Part shown: positions 12,101-22,830 of the stretch, in pieces | Numbering within the stretch: position 1 is the first letter of the stretch | How the letters are laid out: every line of letters begins with the position of its first letter | NCBI RefSeq assembly: GCF_000003815.2 | Contig: NC_049983.1 | Span: 16,876,907 to 16,940,906 of the forward strand | Length of the DNA: 64,000 nucleotides | Origin: Branchiostoma floridae | Taxonomy: Eukaryota > Chordata > Leptocardii > Amphioxiformes > Branchiostomatidae | Reading direction: 5' to 3' | Translations under genes and position numbers: made by a program | Notes under the pieces: generated by a model | What the model saw: the letters and a program-made list of their open reading frames with translations, nothing else | The model's database searches: none | What the model was told of the DNA's origin: nothing

Positions 12101-13642
12101 TGGACATGTAAAAGTGAGAAAGATGAAAACAGAGGGCTTGAATCTGTCTGTATCAATTTTCTGATACTGTGTGTACCAATTAACTTACAGACTTTCCTCC
12201 GAGAGTGCATTTCCTTCTTGATGATTTTCCATAATTCTAAAATCTGAGAACTAAACATTGATGTGACCTAATACTTAATGTAGCCTGAGTTTACACAATC
12301 TCTCGCTGGCTGGGGTTAATGACCCCCTCTCAGACATGGTGGTAGCAACTGTAGGGCTGGCTGCTAATCGTCAGGCTAATACCTGAATGTAATTTTCCCT
12401 TCCAGGATGCGAATGTGATCCGGTTGGTACGGTAGACGGCGTTTCCGGGAAGCGGCCCTGCAACATGGTCACAGGCCGGTGCAAGTGTAAAAACGGGGTC
12501 ACCGGCACGAGATGCGACCGCTGCAGGCCGAACTACTGGGGCTTCGGCAAGATTCGCAACGGCTGCCAGAAGTGTAACTGCGGTTTTCAGGACATCTGTG
12601 ATCAAGAGACCGGGGCCTGCAGGCCGATCAAGAAAGAAACAGAACCAGACTTTCAACAGTACATCTCACTACAGAGAACAGGTAAGGGATATAATCATAA
12701 ACTTTTAACTGTACAGCGATTACACCACTTGACTCAGGTGAAAATGAGTACCTACATGAACTTCTGGCTAGGGACATCCCTCACGATCAGATAGCATGTT
12801 AAATGGAGGTTCCATGTTTAAGGAGAGCCACACTTTGGGCACGTCAAAGAACCCACCACTTATCAAAGAGAAAAGGGTCAACCCCAATGTGACTGTATCA
12901 AATACCTCTGTCTGCTATTCAGCACAAACCTGATCTGTATGCAGTGAAGTGTCTACCTGGTACAAAATACAAACAAGTGCTATAAAAAAGGAATGCATGA
13001 CTACTACTTGAAATTGCCATCAATGAAGTCCTAAAAAAGTCATATTCTGTCATACTTACATTGTACATTGGATGTCTTCCTTCTTAGATCACTGCAAATG
13101 TCTTGAGGAGACTCTGAAGGATCCAGAGCTCCTGTGTGACAAGCATTACGACTTTGGTAAGTTATCCCTGCAAAGAAGATAATAGTTTGAGACAAAAGTA
13201 TGTCAACCTGCATCTTTTTTACTGTCCTTGCATTTCTAGTTTCAAATTCTTTTGATCTTATATTACAAGTACAGAAAATATATCTTGCATACAGTAAAAT
13301 AAAACTTTGACGGTACTTCCAACTTCTACTCCAGCATTGCGAGCAACAGTGAAGGACGCAGTTGACCTTGGCCAGCATGTCGCAGTGACTGTCCAGATCC
13401 GCAAGGTCATTCTCTCCAAGAACGTTTCCGTGGAGAAGGGCGAGGCGAAGGTGTGGCCGACGTCCTGGACGGAGCACGGCTGCACCTGTCCAATCATGAA
13501 CGTAGGCGAGGAATATCTGCTGACCGGGTTCGAGGACGTCGACAACAATCGCTTAATCGTGAACGAGACCAGCTACGTGAAGGAATGGGCGCAAGCCACG
13601 ACAAGAGACATCACCAGAGTACTGAGGAAGGTCTGCACATGA
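3154..13642 (+). CDS. NTN4: Netrin-4-like secreted laminin-related protein, 3' exons (5' end missing)
   Basis: Seven coding exons join in frame: 3154-3270, 3689-3862, 8224-8350, 8813-9001, 12406-12681, 13088-13156, 13335-13642. They encode the last 419 residues and a TGA stop. Order of domains: the end of the laminin N-terminal domain (ends [13 protein letters not shown]), three laminin-type EGF modules (e.g. [18 protein letters not shown]) and a partial fourth, then a C-terminal netrin/C345C module with six cysteines including CTCP. Netrin-4 is a basement-membrane protein that binds laminin and disrupts laminin networks; that role is family knowledge. Assignment to netrin-4 rather than netrin-1 rests on the laminin-beta-like EGF sequences and the C-terminal module. 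All introns are GT-AG. The signal peptide and about 230 N-terminal residues are not in the window. CHCHD4 lies tail-to-tail downstream. Confidence 0.92.
4616..4810. mobile_element. Short inverted-repeat element (MITE), family A copy 3, in netrin intron 2
   Basis: Ends are TAGGTCCCATTTCTGAAAC and its inverted counterpart GTTGGGAATTGGGACCTA, giving terminal inverted repeats of roughly 45 bases with an AT-rich centre. A TA flanks both ends and could be the target duplication. It matches the ends of the elements at 244 and 438. There is no coding capacity. Confidence 0.7.
5286..5499. mobile_element. Dispersed inverted-repeat element, family B copy 1
   Basis: The left end reads TTTATCTGTAGGGTAACCTA and the right end reads CGGACTGAGGTGAACTAGCA, which are imperfect inverted copies of each other. 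The same element occurs at 62379-62581 inside the HAL gene, with the shared internal phrase GGGGATC/GGGATCAGG. It is non-coding. Confidence 0.55.
7937..7959. repeat. (CT)n microsatellite
   Basis: An uninterrupted CT dinucleotide run of about 11 units lies within the netrin intron. It is a likely polymorphic marker, with no evidence of function. The rest of the 3863-8223 intron shows only the two dispersed elements listed. Confidence 0.9.
9462..9550. mobile_element. 89-bp hairpin MITE with exact 9-bp target duplication
   Basis: The element begins TAGCCTGG and ends CCAGGCTA, with the inverted similarity extending inward (CCAAACCCCAG versus TTGGGGTGTGG). It is flanked on both sides by the identical 9-mer CCCTGTGTG (9453-9461 and 9551-9559). 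A 9-bp duplication is typical of Mutator-like elements, so a MULE-derived MITE is the likely class (inference). A related copy with imperfect flanks sits at 62185-62272. Confidence 0.8.
10375..10920. repeat. Three imperfect tandem copies of a ~200-bp unit
   Basis: The phrase CTGTAATTGTCTC recurs at 10458, 10653 and (as CCGTAATTGTCTC) 10855, spacings 195 and 202. Long stretches match between copies, for example GAGGAAGGTCAAAAATTCCC in the first two. The first two copies are the most alike. The array lies within a netrin intron and has no coding frame. Confidence 0.75.
11430..11754. mobile_element. Probable non-autonomous hAT element
   Basis: The left end is AGGGGTCTAGCCAGC and the right end GCTGGCTAGAGCCCT, an imperfect inverted pair. 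CAGGG-type termini are usual for hAT elements. Near-matching octamers CCTCTACC and CCTCTGCC flank it, consistent with an 8-bp target duplication with one mismatch. A third copy of the end (AGGGCTCTAGCCAGC) lies at 11053-11067, so a truncated or older copy precedes it. The interior has inverted CCGTCA/TGACGG motifs and no transposase. Confidence 0.55.
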
Positions 13643-14811
13643 TGTATGGACAATCAAGTATAGGGACATAGACAACTTAAACATGAAAGAACTTCACCTT
13701 TTTCTTATGCCTCTACATAAATAAAGTCAGCACTTTCTGTCTTCAGTTTCATTTTTGCAGCTGCAAGATAAGACAAGGCCACATCATGTTATTTGGTTGG
13801 TTTTTGGACATTTTGAAGTAAAAATTAAGCTAGCAGTCAATACACAACTTGCATCTGTGTATTGACCCCACAAAACTATGTGTACAGCCCTCAGACATTT
13901 CAATTTAGCATTATTCTTAAAAATCTAAGAAAAAACAATAATGATGGTGTGGTCAAACATACATCTCAAAGTAAGTTAAAGTTTTCTTACAAGATGCTAT
14001 CATGTTAGAAAGATGCAATAGAATTTTTTTTCAGTTTAAATGGGTTATGGTTAGGATTTCATTCTGACTTGTATATTCCTATCACTTCTTGGACTTTGTC
14101 AGGGGTCTGTGTTCAATAAAGAGAACCGGGTCAAAGTGTTATTCAACGAGTTTCAGAAGAAATGATGTTACTTACAAATGTACACCTTTGATTGGGACAA
14201 TGGATATTTTCCTGAGTTTGTTGCTCGAAATTCAAATTTGTAAATAAGATATTTCTTTAAAAAATGCGGAGAAAATTATTGATACATGGGTCAGAATTAT
14301 TAGTTGCCAATGTCATGGGGTGTAAAAATGATTCTAACCTTTTTACATTTAATGATTTATGTTGTACGCAAAAAGTACCAAATACAAATAGTAAAACAAC
14401 CTGTTAGAGAGAACATGTGTGATTATTTTAGATTTTTATCTGAGCAGTATTTAGTTAAACTGTTCTTGCTGAAGTAGTATTTAATACGACAAACATACCA
14501 ACCTTTCAAACATTGAGCATGTAAATATTAGAAGTATGTATCAATGATGGGGGTTCTTATATAACCAACAGTTGATGAGCTGTCAGAGAGGATGTAGCTT
14601 ACCAGTGGGAACTAACTTACAACACAAGTTAAGACTCAAACACATAGTTTGGGAACCTACAATGTAGTCTTTGGAGCACTTGCTAATGTATTTCAATTTG
14701 TAAATAAAAGAAAGCATTTGTCATGTGGTTATGGTTGTTTGTCATACTCAGTATTATCGTGCAACCTTGTCTTGAAGATGGCAATAACATACATAGATCA
14801 TGAATATACGA
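13643..14811 (+). other. Netrin 3' UTR and intergenic sequence
   Basis: Possible polyadenylation signals AATAAA occur at 13720-13725, 78 bases after the stop, and at 14703-14708. Which is used cannot be told from sequence. No further coding frame is seen up to the element at 14812. Confidence 0.5.
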
Positions 14812-15146
14812 CAGGCTTTTAGCCAGGCATGCATCTAGGCGTCATCTAGAAACGCTTTTCTTAAAATAACAAGAAATTGGACTCACCAGACGCCCTTACA
14901 CGAGGAAGCATGATATTCTGATTGACCAGGGATGCCACTTCCTCATTTGTGATCACAGTCTTCTACTCTGACCTCTTTGGCAGTAATTTTGGCCCTCAGG
15001 ATACCTTAGAGTTAGAATACACCACTTGAAAACTCCATGGAAGGTGGATGCCCCAAGACCCCACTACAATAGTCATGCCTATATCATTTACCATGACTCA
15101 CCAAGAAATTTGGACCCTCTATAATAAAATCCTAGCTAAAAGCCTG
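14812..15146. mobile_element. Inverted-repeat element with CAGGCTTTTAGC ends
   Basis: The left end CAGGCTTTTAGCCAGGCATG is matched by the right end CCTAGCTAAAAGCCTG in inverse orientation. Another member is at 50824-51169 in a ZXD intron. No clear target duplication is visible, and the CAGG ends hint at hAT. The sequence between the elements and CHCHD4 (15147-15913) is probably its 3' UTR. Reverse-strand AATAAA signals (seen as TTTATT on the + strand) occur at 15208 and 15272. Confidence 0.6.
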
Positions 15147-15913
15147 ATACATCTAATAACACCTAATAAATACACGAAAGAGAGGTTCCTGTACAAAAAT
15201 CAGAAACTTTATTTGTGATTGAATTAAGACGTCGGTCTGGGATGACCAATACTGGGAGACAATGGCTAAACTTTATTTATGTTTTGAGTTTGATAAATCA
15301 TTGAAAATTATCAGTTCCAGTTCCCATAATATTCTGCAATTCACATAATTCTCTGGTATACAAACAACTGTCTGGCCGAAAAACTTTTTTGGTAAAAAAA
15401 AAAATACACGTCTCCTCGCTGAAACTCTGCATGCAGCAGACGTACCGTGATACTAGAAATAGCTCACGCAATGAGTCTACAAGCTCTAAAGAACATTATC
15501 GGCAGCACTGCAGCCGACGTTCTCTTAATTTCTACACAGGTTTTTGAGATTGTACAAAGTTTACAGATCACCAAGCAGATCTTCTGGTGAAATACACACT
15601 CAGCTCTCGGGCCATTTAGAGATTCGGAAACCTTCAGTATAAGTATTTGAATCCAACCCCAAAGTTGAAAAAGTCTGATTTATCAAAGTTGTAACTTTTC
15701 TTGTATAAAGTATTTACTGGCTGTCTTTAGGTTGCAAGTAGCCCTGATTATATCTCTTCATATAATTTTAAGTTCCAAGTTTCAAACAGTATGTAACAGG
15801 TGACTATTAAACACAGTGAGTTCTATATTCAAATCACTCTCTGTACAAGTCATGCTTAGGTCTAAATATATCTTCCGCATAAGGTTTACAAAGTTTCTTA
15901 TCTCGACTTGAGG

Positions 15914-18900
15914 TTAGCTTGCTCGAGTAGCCACAGATTCCTTTGACACTGCTACCTCCTCGTTTGTTTTCTGTTCCACCGTTGTTGTTGTCCCTTTTGA
16001 TTGTTCCTCCGTGCCCTTATCATTTTCCTCGTCCTTATCAAAGGGGTACAACTCGGGGTACTTAGACATACACTCCTGCATGTTCCGGAACTCTTCGATG
16101 CAGTCCGAGCCCTTGGGTTCGGCAGGGCTGTAGTGGAAACAGGAGAAGGCCTCCTTGAAGGGTTCCCCACAGGGTCCGCTGGCCATGCCACCCAGACATG
16201 GGCACTGCCAGTTGATCTCTCCGTTGGGCAGGATCAGGCCTGGCAAAGAGAGGAGAAAAGCAAGACCTATCTGTCACTCAAAAATTACGGCAATAGAATG
16301 TCCAGAACTTGGATCAGGCCTGTCAAAAAGAGCATAAAAGGAAGAGCTATCTACCAATCAGAAATCACGGCCATAGCATGTCCCAAACACAAGATATCAA
16401 AATCTGGAAGTTCTGCTGCAGTACTATAACAAGCTGGTCTGTAATCTAATTGTTTCATCAAATATCAAGACAATCTATCCAGGTCTTCTTGAGTTATGCT
16501 GTTCATCCACATCATCATCGGTTGATGTGCTTACACACGACGGGGTTATACTCTTTTGAATAGCTGAATACAAGACGAAGATGCGCCAGGCCTCCCGTCC
16601 GGGTGAATGGTTAATCATCGTATGGCTGATACGAGACTGTTAATCCACAAAAAAAATGCGAAAAACGTAACTTTATTGGTAATGGTATTAAAATAAAGAT
16701 TTGACTAAAATGTCACTACAGTGGGTATAGGGATAAAGTATTCAAGCTGTTTCTGGCTTTACAACTCATTCATTAATATACGTTACATGTATATAAGCTT
16801 CCTACCTGGAGCATCATCATCTTCCTCAGCATTGTAAGTGATGTCAGCTGTGGAGGGGGTCTCATGGTCCTCCTTGGTGACAAAAATTATCTTGTCCTTT
16901 CCTGGAAGAGAACAGAAGAAAATGTCAGTTAGCTTGCAATACATTAATATACTAGGTGCATCATTGTTTCATACATCATACATGTATACGTCCACATTTC
17001 ACATTGCTTAAAAGTGAGTTAAAAAAGACATATTATTTTTTGTATGTCTCAGCTTTGCAAATTAGATTTTGACAAGTTTGAGGTCTTCAGACAAGTATTG
17101 GAAATTCAGTATGGTGTATTTTTTTGGACAAGAACTTAATATGACGATTAGAGGTGAAACTGAAAGGAGATTTTGCAGTGTTTTATTTATACCATTGGAA
17201 CAACTCTGTATTAGAGTATTAAATGGAAACGCTAATTCCCAGTATAATCATTCTGTAGTGACCTGTCTGGGCAAGAACTTCCGTGCGGTAAGCTATCTAC
17301 CAAAACTGCAAAGATAAAGCTGCTGCAGACATTTCAATACAGTTGCCAAAGTTTGGATTGCCAAGCCATGCATTTCTATGGAGCTGACAGGGCAGTAACC
17401 TTTTCTCCAATGCGTCACAATAATGTGTATGATTGCTTAACCTTCTTTTTAACTTCAGGCTTAGTGCGAATGATTTATATGTTGAATCAGTAGGCATTAA
17501 CGTGCACTTAGATAGGTCACTTTGTGGCTTTACCGCATTATATGATGGACAAAGAAAAAGTCAGACAGCAAATCTACACTACTTAGGGCCCCACTCATAA
17601 TTCTATAGACCACATACGCCACCTGTGCCTTGGTTGGGCAGACGACAATGCAAATGTTACTCAAATATAAATGCTTTTTTTAATCCTTAGAAAAGGTTTT
17701 GTAAATGCCAAAGCAATAAAGATTCACTCTGACTTTCTATATATCAGGTAGCCACTTTGATAGGTTAGAAAATGTGGGGGTGTAGAGTGTTTTGGTTTGT
17801 AGCCATGGCAACTTATAAAAACATGTGGATATGGAATAGAGCAAAAGCACTTTGTGCAATAACAAAAAATTCAAATTGAAAAGTCAGGTGCCACAGTAGT
17901 TGCCTTCATGCAGAGATTGTGGAATTCAGCAAGTAGTTCTGTTAAGAATGTCAGCAAAACAGGGAGAAGAAAAAGCATTATTATACAGTAGAAAAATTGG
18001 TGTGAGTCACTTTATGTCAACAAGCAAAATCACAACACAGCTTGGAGCTTTGAAAAATTATAAAAAAAATCTATAGCTAAAATCAAAATCTTAAAGTTAA
18101 ACAAGTCATAAATAAGGTTTCATCATTTTATTCTGACACTCACAGTCACATGTCAAGAATAGCCTGTGTTGTGTATACTAGAATACAACCATGCATACAA
18201 AAGCATATCTCTACACTGCGGGCCTACACCAATATCTAGGTGTACCAGGTGTACTTTCTCGTGAACACCTCCAATTTTCTATCTACCGTACAGAAGTGCA
18301 CATGCACTCAGCATTCCTTGCCCAGAAACAGTTTGGAGAGAGTCCACATGAATACATCAAACCAGCACTCCCATATATGATGTACATGTATTGAAGCATA
18401 CATGACTCAGCATATTATATACTAATATAGAGCATGGTGAGAAATGCCCTCCAAGCAGATGTGGGGTGGAATATCATAAATTATGATATTCCAGGATCTT
18501 CAAGATGGCAGCGTNNNNNNNNNNNNNNNNNNNNNNNNNNNNNNNNNNNNNNNNNNNNNNNNNNNNNNNNNNNNNNNNNNNNNNNNNNNNNNNNNNNNNN
18601 NNNNNNNNNNNNNNNNNNNNNNNNNNNNNNNNNNNNNNNNNNNNNGCTGCCATCTTGAAGATCCTGCTTTGTCATATGACCCTGACATTGGTTGGCAGGT
18701 TTTAAAAGGAAGTCTGAATTTTTCATACATTATGCATTAGCATTCTGTAGAAATTGAGAGGGGCGAGTAAGAACAGAAAGAAACAAACATGCCAACACCC
18801 GGGATCGAACCCGGGGCAGCGGATAACAAATTGTGACCGCTATCGCTGTCGCCACAAAAGCTCTAGAGCCCTTGGGCAAGGACGGCAGGCGGTATTTGAA

Positions 18901-19517
18901 CACCACTGTTACACTACTCCCCCTTTTCTTTTCAAGATTCGTCCTCGAATCTCTGAGATTGATATCCCTGTGTGGCACATCTTAGCCTGTTTACTCACAG
19001 TGTGGCACATCCGCTAGTGTGGGAACCATTGTAGAAATTGAGAGGGGCGTCGCGAGTAAGAGCAGAAAGAAACAAACATGCCAACACCTGGGATCGAACC
19101 CGGGGCGGTGGATTACAAATCATGACCACTATCGCTGTTGCCACAAAAGCTTTAGAGCCCTTGGGCAAGGACGGTAGGCAGTATTTGAACGCCACTGCTA
19201 CAATTCTTATGCAATTCTATAAGATATCTGTGTATGCAAACTTGTAATATATCATATCAAGGAGGTTGCCTCTTTTCAACCTCCTATGTCTACAATCAGT
19301 CAGTCATACTTCAAGACCACTACCTGACCTGACAAACTCTATGAGTTCTCTATGAAACATCTTAAGTTTAGATATTAAATTGCAAAACAGTGATGAAACT
19401 TGCTAGATGAGGGAGGGGGGCAGCTACTGGCAGTAAAATGATTTTGACCAACAGAGCGTTACAGAGCGATAAGAACAATTCTAGTGTTTCTTTACCTTCT
19501 TCCCTGCAGTAAGACAT
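15914..19517 (-). CDS. CHCHD4: CHCHD4/MIA40 mitochondrial intermembrane-space oxidoreductase
   Basis: Three exons read on the minus strand: 19517-19496, 16901-16806 and 16239-15914, giving 147 residues ending in TAA. The start is [20 protein letters not shown]. The redox-active CPC motif (Cys52-Pro-Cys54) lies in [18 protein letters not shown], followed by twin CX9C motifs (Cys63/Cys73 and Cys86/Cys96) that form the CHCH fold. The acidic C-terminal tail is low-complexity and variable. The protein oxidises small cysteine-rich proteins during import, with ALR/GFER as electron acceptor (family knowledge). Length and motif spacing match the human protein almost exactly. Both introns are GT-AG. 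The ATG lies 92 bases from the left arm of a large inverted repeat containing a CCAAT box, probably part of its promoter. Confidence 0.96.
18493..18665. mobile_element. Palindromic element interrupted by an assembly gap
   Basis: AGGATCTTCAAGATGGCAGC at 18493 is followed after 131 N by its perfect reverse complement ending at 18665. This is the expected appearance of a long hairpin or foldback MITE that the assembler could not close. It lies in CHCHD4 intron 1. Confidence 0.65.
18515..18645. other. Assembly gap (131 N)
   Basis: A run of N. The two flanks are reverse complements, so a hairpin probably caused the gap. Confidence 0.99.
18741..18912 (-). repeat. tRNA-derived SINE-like copy 1
   Basis: On the minus strand this contains a canonical RNA polymerase III B-box, GGTTCGATCCC, inside a T-arm-like stem, with an A-box-like TGGCGACAGCGATAG upstream. 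It is closely matched by the copy at 19030-19205, including flanking TTGAGAGGGGCG and GCAAGGACGG segments. It looks like a tRNA-derived retroposon rather than a functional tRNA, because the cloverleaf is incomplete. Confidence 0.6.
19030..19205 (-). repeat. tRNA-derived SINE-like copy 2
   Basis: A second copy in the same orientation, about 115 bp from copy 1 and within CHCHD4 intron 1. The B-box GGTTCGATCCC is intact and the A-box region reads TGGCAACAGCGATAG. Both copies begin at GTAGAAATTGAGAGGGGCG on the plus strand, so this may be a tandem duplication rather than two insertions. Confidence 0.6.
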
Positions 19518-19609
19518 GATCCCAGCTCAGTCTGTTTTACTTTGAGGAAATTGCACAAAACTGTAAAACTAATAACCAGAAAATATATTCACACTACTGA
19601 GGTATTATG

Positions 19610-19965
19610 GCCTCCGTTTAACGGCGACGCGCACACAATAAGCGCCACGCTACTATTGGTCAATCCCATCGGTGAGGATAGTTTCGTCGACGGCAGTACA
19701 GCAGTTCCGCCATGCTGTTGGCTTACAATATCATAATTCAACATTTGAGCGCATAAAACACGGCCTTTTAGAGCATACTCATGCTATGTAAGCCCTTAAA
19801 CAGGTAGGTCCTTTTCTATATGATTCTAAGAAACATAAGTAATCGGAATTGACCCGAGTTTATGGTTCAAAACAGTAACTTTGTTACGCATATTTATCCC
19901 GGAAGCAAGTCGCTTCCTTGCCCCTAGTTAGTCCCTCATTCATCGGTTAAATTTTAGCTCTCTGG
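19610..19965 (+). repeat. Left outer arm of an 11.3-kb inverted repeat
   Basis: This segment, starting GCCTCCGTTTAACGG, matches the reverse complement of 30520-30874 over about 350 bases with only scattered differences. It contains ATTGGTCAAT (a CCAAT box facing CHCHD4) and a GGCGGAACTG segment. Its outer end is 92 bases from the CHCHD4 start codon, so it probably includes the CHCHD4 promoter. Its inner end runs directly into the 51-bp repeat array. Confidence 0.85.
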
Positions 19966-20699
19966 AGACCAGATAACACACCTTACAGGTAATATTTGCG
20001 TGGCTCTTAGCTCTTGGGACCAGGTAACACACCTTACAGGTAATATTTGCGTGGCTCTTAGCTCTTGGGACCTGGTAACACACCTTACAGGTAATATTTG
20101 CGTGGCTCTTAGCTCTGGGGACCTGGTAACGCACCTTACAGTTTATATTTGTGTGGCTCTTAGCTCTGGGGACCAGGTAACACACCTTACAGGTAATATT
20201 TGTGTGGCTCTTAGCTCTGTGGACCAGGTAACACACCGTACAGGTAATATTTGCATGGCTCTAAGCTCTGGGGACCAGGTAACACACCGTACAGGTAATA
20301 TTTGTGTGGCTCTTAGCTCTGGGGACCAGGTAACACACCCTACAGGTAATATTTGTGTGGCTCTTAGCTCTTGGGACCAGGTAACACACCTTACAGGTAA
20401 TATTTGCGTGGCTCTTAGCTCTGAGGACCAGGTAACATACCTTACAAGTAATATTTGCGTGGCTCTTAGCTCTGGGGACCTGGTAACGCACCTTACAGGT
20501 TATATTTGTGTGGCTCTTAGCTCTGGGGACCAGGTAACACACCTTACAGGTAATATTTGTGTGGCTCTTAGCTCTGGGGACCAGGTAACACACCGTACAG
20601 GTAATATTTGTGTGGCTCTTAGCTCTTGGGACCAGGTAACACACCGTACAGGTAATATTTGTGTGGCTCTTAGGTCTGGGAACCTGGTTACCCACCTTA

Positions 20700-21028
20700 G
20701 GCCACACCAATTTAATTTCTTGGTTCACGGATTCGCTCGCTCCTATGTTTGGGAAATAAAATTAAAAATTACCACTCAGCAAANNNNNNNNNNNNNNNNN
20801 NNNNNNNNNNNNNNNNNNNNNNNNNNNNNNNNNNNNNNNNNNNNNNNNNNNNNNNNNNNNNNNNNNNNNNNNNNNNNNNNNNNNNNNNNNNNNNNNNNNN
20901 NNNNNNNNNNNNNNNNGTTACCTTTACCCCAACCATTTTACAATTTTTTTTTAAATTTTTATTTCGCCCTCTCGCTCCATATTTTTTATGAAAAACTCCG
21001 TGAACCACGAAATTAAATTGGTGTGGCC
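20700..21028. mobile_element. PIF/Harbinger-type MITE with TTA target duplication, inside the minisatellite
   Basis: The termini GGCCACACCAATTTAATTTC and the inverse at 21009-21028 are near-perfect. The element is flanked by TTA at 20697-20699 and 21029-21031. A 3-bp TWA target duplication with GGC ends fits PIF/Harbinger. It contains a 133-N gap (20784-20916). A gap-free sister copy lies at 58557-58922. It splits the 51-bp array, so it inserted after the array formed. Confidence 0.85.
20784..20916. other. Assembly gap (133 N)
   Basis: A run of N inside the MITE. The sister copy at 58557 indicates what kind of sequence is missing. Confidence 0.99.
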
Positions 21029-21240
21029 TTACAGGTAATATTTTTGTGTCTATTATCTCTAGGGACTAGATAAGGCACCTTACAGGTAATATCTTTGTGG
21101 CTTCTAGCTCTGGGTACCAGGGAACACAATTCTGCATTCACAGTACATTCAAATAATTGTTTTGTTGCTTGTTTACACTGTACATGTTTAGCTGGAGGCA
21201 CGTTCTGTAGCCAGATGCTTCTTATTAAATCTAAGGAGAG

Positions 21241-21798
21241 CATGCCCGTAGCCAGGGGGGGTTCGGGGGGTTCGGAAGAACCCCCCCCACACGCTCAAAA
21301 GGTCCACTTTTTCAGACTTGAAGGTCCACTTTTTCATGTCCAAGATTTTTTTTCAAAGGCATGACTTATTTGCATTTTTCCCTTATAGACATTTCAGTCA
21401 ATCTTAGTGAGTCTATCAGCAAAATTTGCCCCAGAAAGTGCGGAAAATGGCTTTTCAGAGGGTCCAGATTTCAAAATTTCCCCGGACCTCCATTGCGACC
21501 CCTCGCGCCTTTGGTGTCGGACATGGTGAAAATATGTCGAGGGAGTTGGCCTCAAAGACTTACGCAAAAGCCTTGTCCTTTAATAGAAATTCCATTAAAC
21601 TTCGCAAGCGATTTTTGCCCGTCAAAATGCAGGAAATGACGTTTCAGAGGGTCAAACTTTCAATTTTTCCGGGGGAGCATGCCCCCGGACCCCCCTAGGC
21701 AGCTCACGCCTTCGGCGTGAGTCTCGCGCCTGCGGCGCTCGATGGTCCCACAATTACTAAAAAGAACCCCCCCAACCAAAATCCTGGCTACGGGCATG
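21241..21798. mobile_element. TIR element with exact 6-bp target duplication
   Basis: Perfect 16-bp inverted termini CATGCCCGTAGCCAGG and CCTGGCTACGGGCATG are flanked by GGAGAG on both sides (21235-21240 and 21799-21804). The interior holds repeated CAGAGGGTC phrases and C-rich runs but no transposase domain. Six-base duplications are reported for Polintons and Dada elements among others, so the superfamily is unresolved. Confidence 0.85.
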
Positions 21799-22830
21799 GG
21801 AGAGTAAGCTATTTTACATTTCTCTAGCAGCACAGACCCACTGGTCAGACCACTGGAACAAGATTGATGACCAATACATGTTCTATATCTTGTCTTGCCT
21901 GTGTGATTAGAATTTTTGTACATTGTTTCAGATGGAGATTGTCACTAAGAAAATGAAGAGTCATCAGGGAAGGCTTGCCACAGACCCACACTGATGTAGA
22001 CTTGAGTCAACCAGGCGAACTGAGTTGCATTTGCTTATGAGGTAACAAGGACACAGAAAACATATTCTTAACAAAAGATACACGAACTAAGATCTTGGAA
22101 CAAAGTCAAGGATAGGTTCCACTTCTCGCTTCTTGCAGGTATGAATGTATGGAAAGGATGGAGCTTATATTACATTGTTTGTCTAATTGCGTATTTAAAG
22201 TAACATAATTTTTCCTGTGCTATGTTGATATTAGAAGATATGGAACATATATTGTATGCAATTGAGGCTATTTATCTTTGTTGTATAATACCGTCTGCAA
22301 CAATATGACATCCATCTTCATTCTTATTTAGATCACAATTTTTACAACTTCTTGGCTGCACAGGAGTCTGTAATGTGCACCTTTTAGTTTTTAGACATTG
22401 ATTTTTTGTGAAGTATCTGGAGATTTGTGATGGATTTTCTATGTCATGTTATATATTTATTATTTTGTGCACAATTCTCCTAGCCTAGGTCGTACTCTGT
22501 ATGTTTGTAATTTGTTGCACATGACAATGACAATGTGAGACATTTGGCTACTGTTATGTGAAATGATAATATCCAAAGTGTACATGTAAATATGTTCAGG
22601 TTGACTTCTTTTCTGTTAGCAGTGGAAAAGGAAGGGTCCAACGTATCATGTAATGAGTAGGTTCTTTGATGTTGAGAGGTGTTAATATTTTCCAACAGTG
22701 AACATGACAACATTGTTATGGTATTTGGTGACAATATTTAGTTTGAATAGCTCAATTCTTACATGATGTTTTTGTAAAAAAAACACGAAAGTTTTTGCAA
22801 AGAACTTAGAAGACGATACGAAATGTCTTT
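21799..22830. other. AT-rich sequence without recognisable genes
   Basis: I see no coding exon and no repeat with clear ends here. It forms part of the core between the two inverted arms. Confidence 0.5.

Larger units (their letters stand above)
19966..21120 (+). repeat. 51-bp minisatellite array, left arm
   Basis: About 14 head-to-tail copies of a 51-bp unit (GGTAATATTTGCGTGGCTCT, then TAGCTCTGGGGACCAGG, then TAACACACCTTACA) run to 20697. Two further decayed copies follow a transposon inserted at 20700-21028. Because 51 is divisible by three and the unit lacks stops in some frames, long open frames appear on both strands; these are not genes. The same unit in opposite orientation fills the right arm. 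Confidence 0.95.

Noticed and set aside
18790-18870. Functional tRNA gene
   Set aside because: The B-box is good, but acceptor and anticodon stems cannot be folded into a proper cloverleaf and the copy is duplicated with flanks, so it is a SINE-like repeat.
19966-20697. CRISPR-like array
   Set aside because: There are no unique spacers: the entire 51-bp unit repeats. The host is an animal.
20000-21016. Long open frame with a 17-residue repeat (VALSSGDQVTHLTGNIC type) and its mirror frames at 28754-30525
   Set aside because: The frame exists because the 51-bp unit is divisible by three and lacks stops in some frames. Open frames appear on both strands and cross N gaps, and the units vary without regard to codon position.
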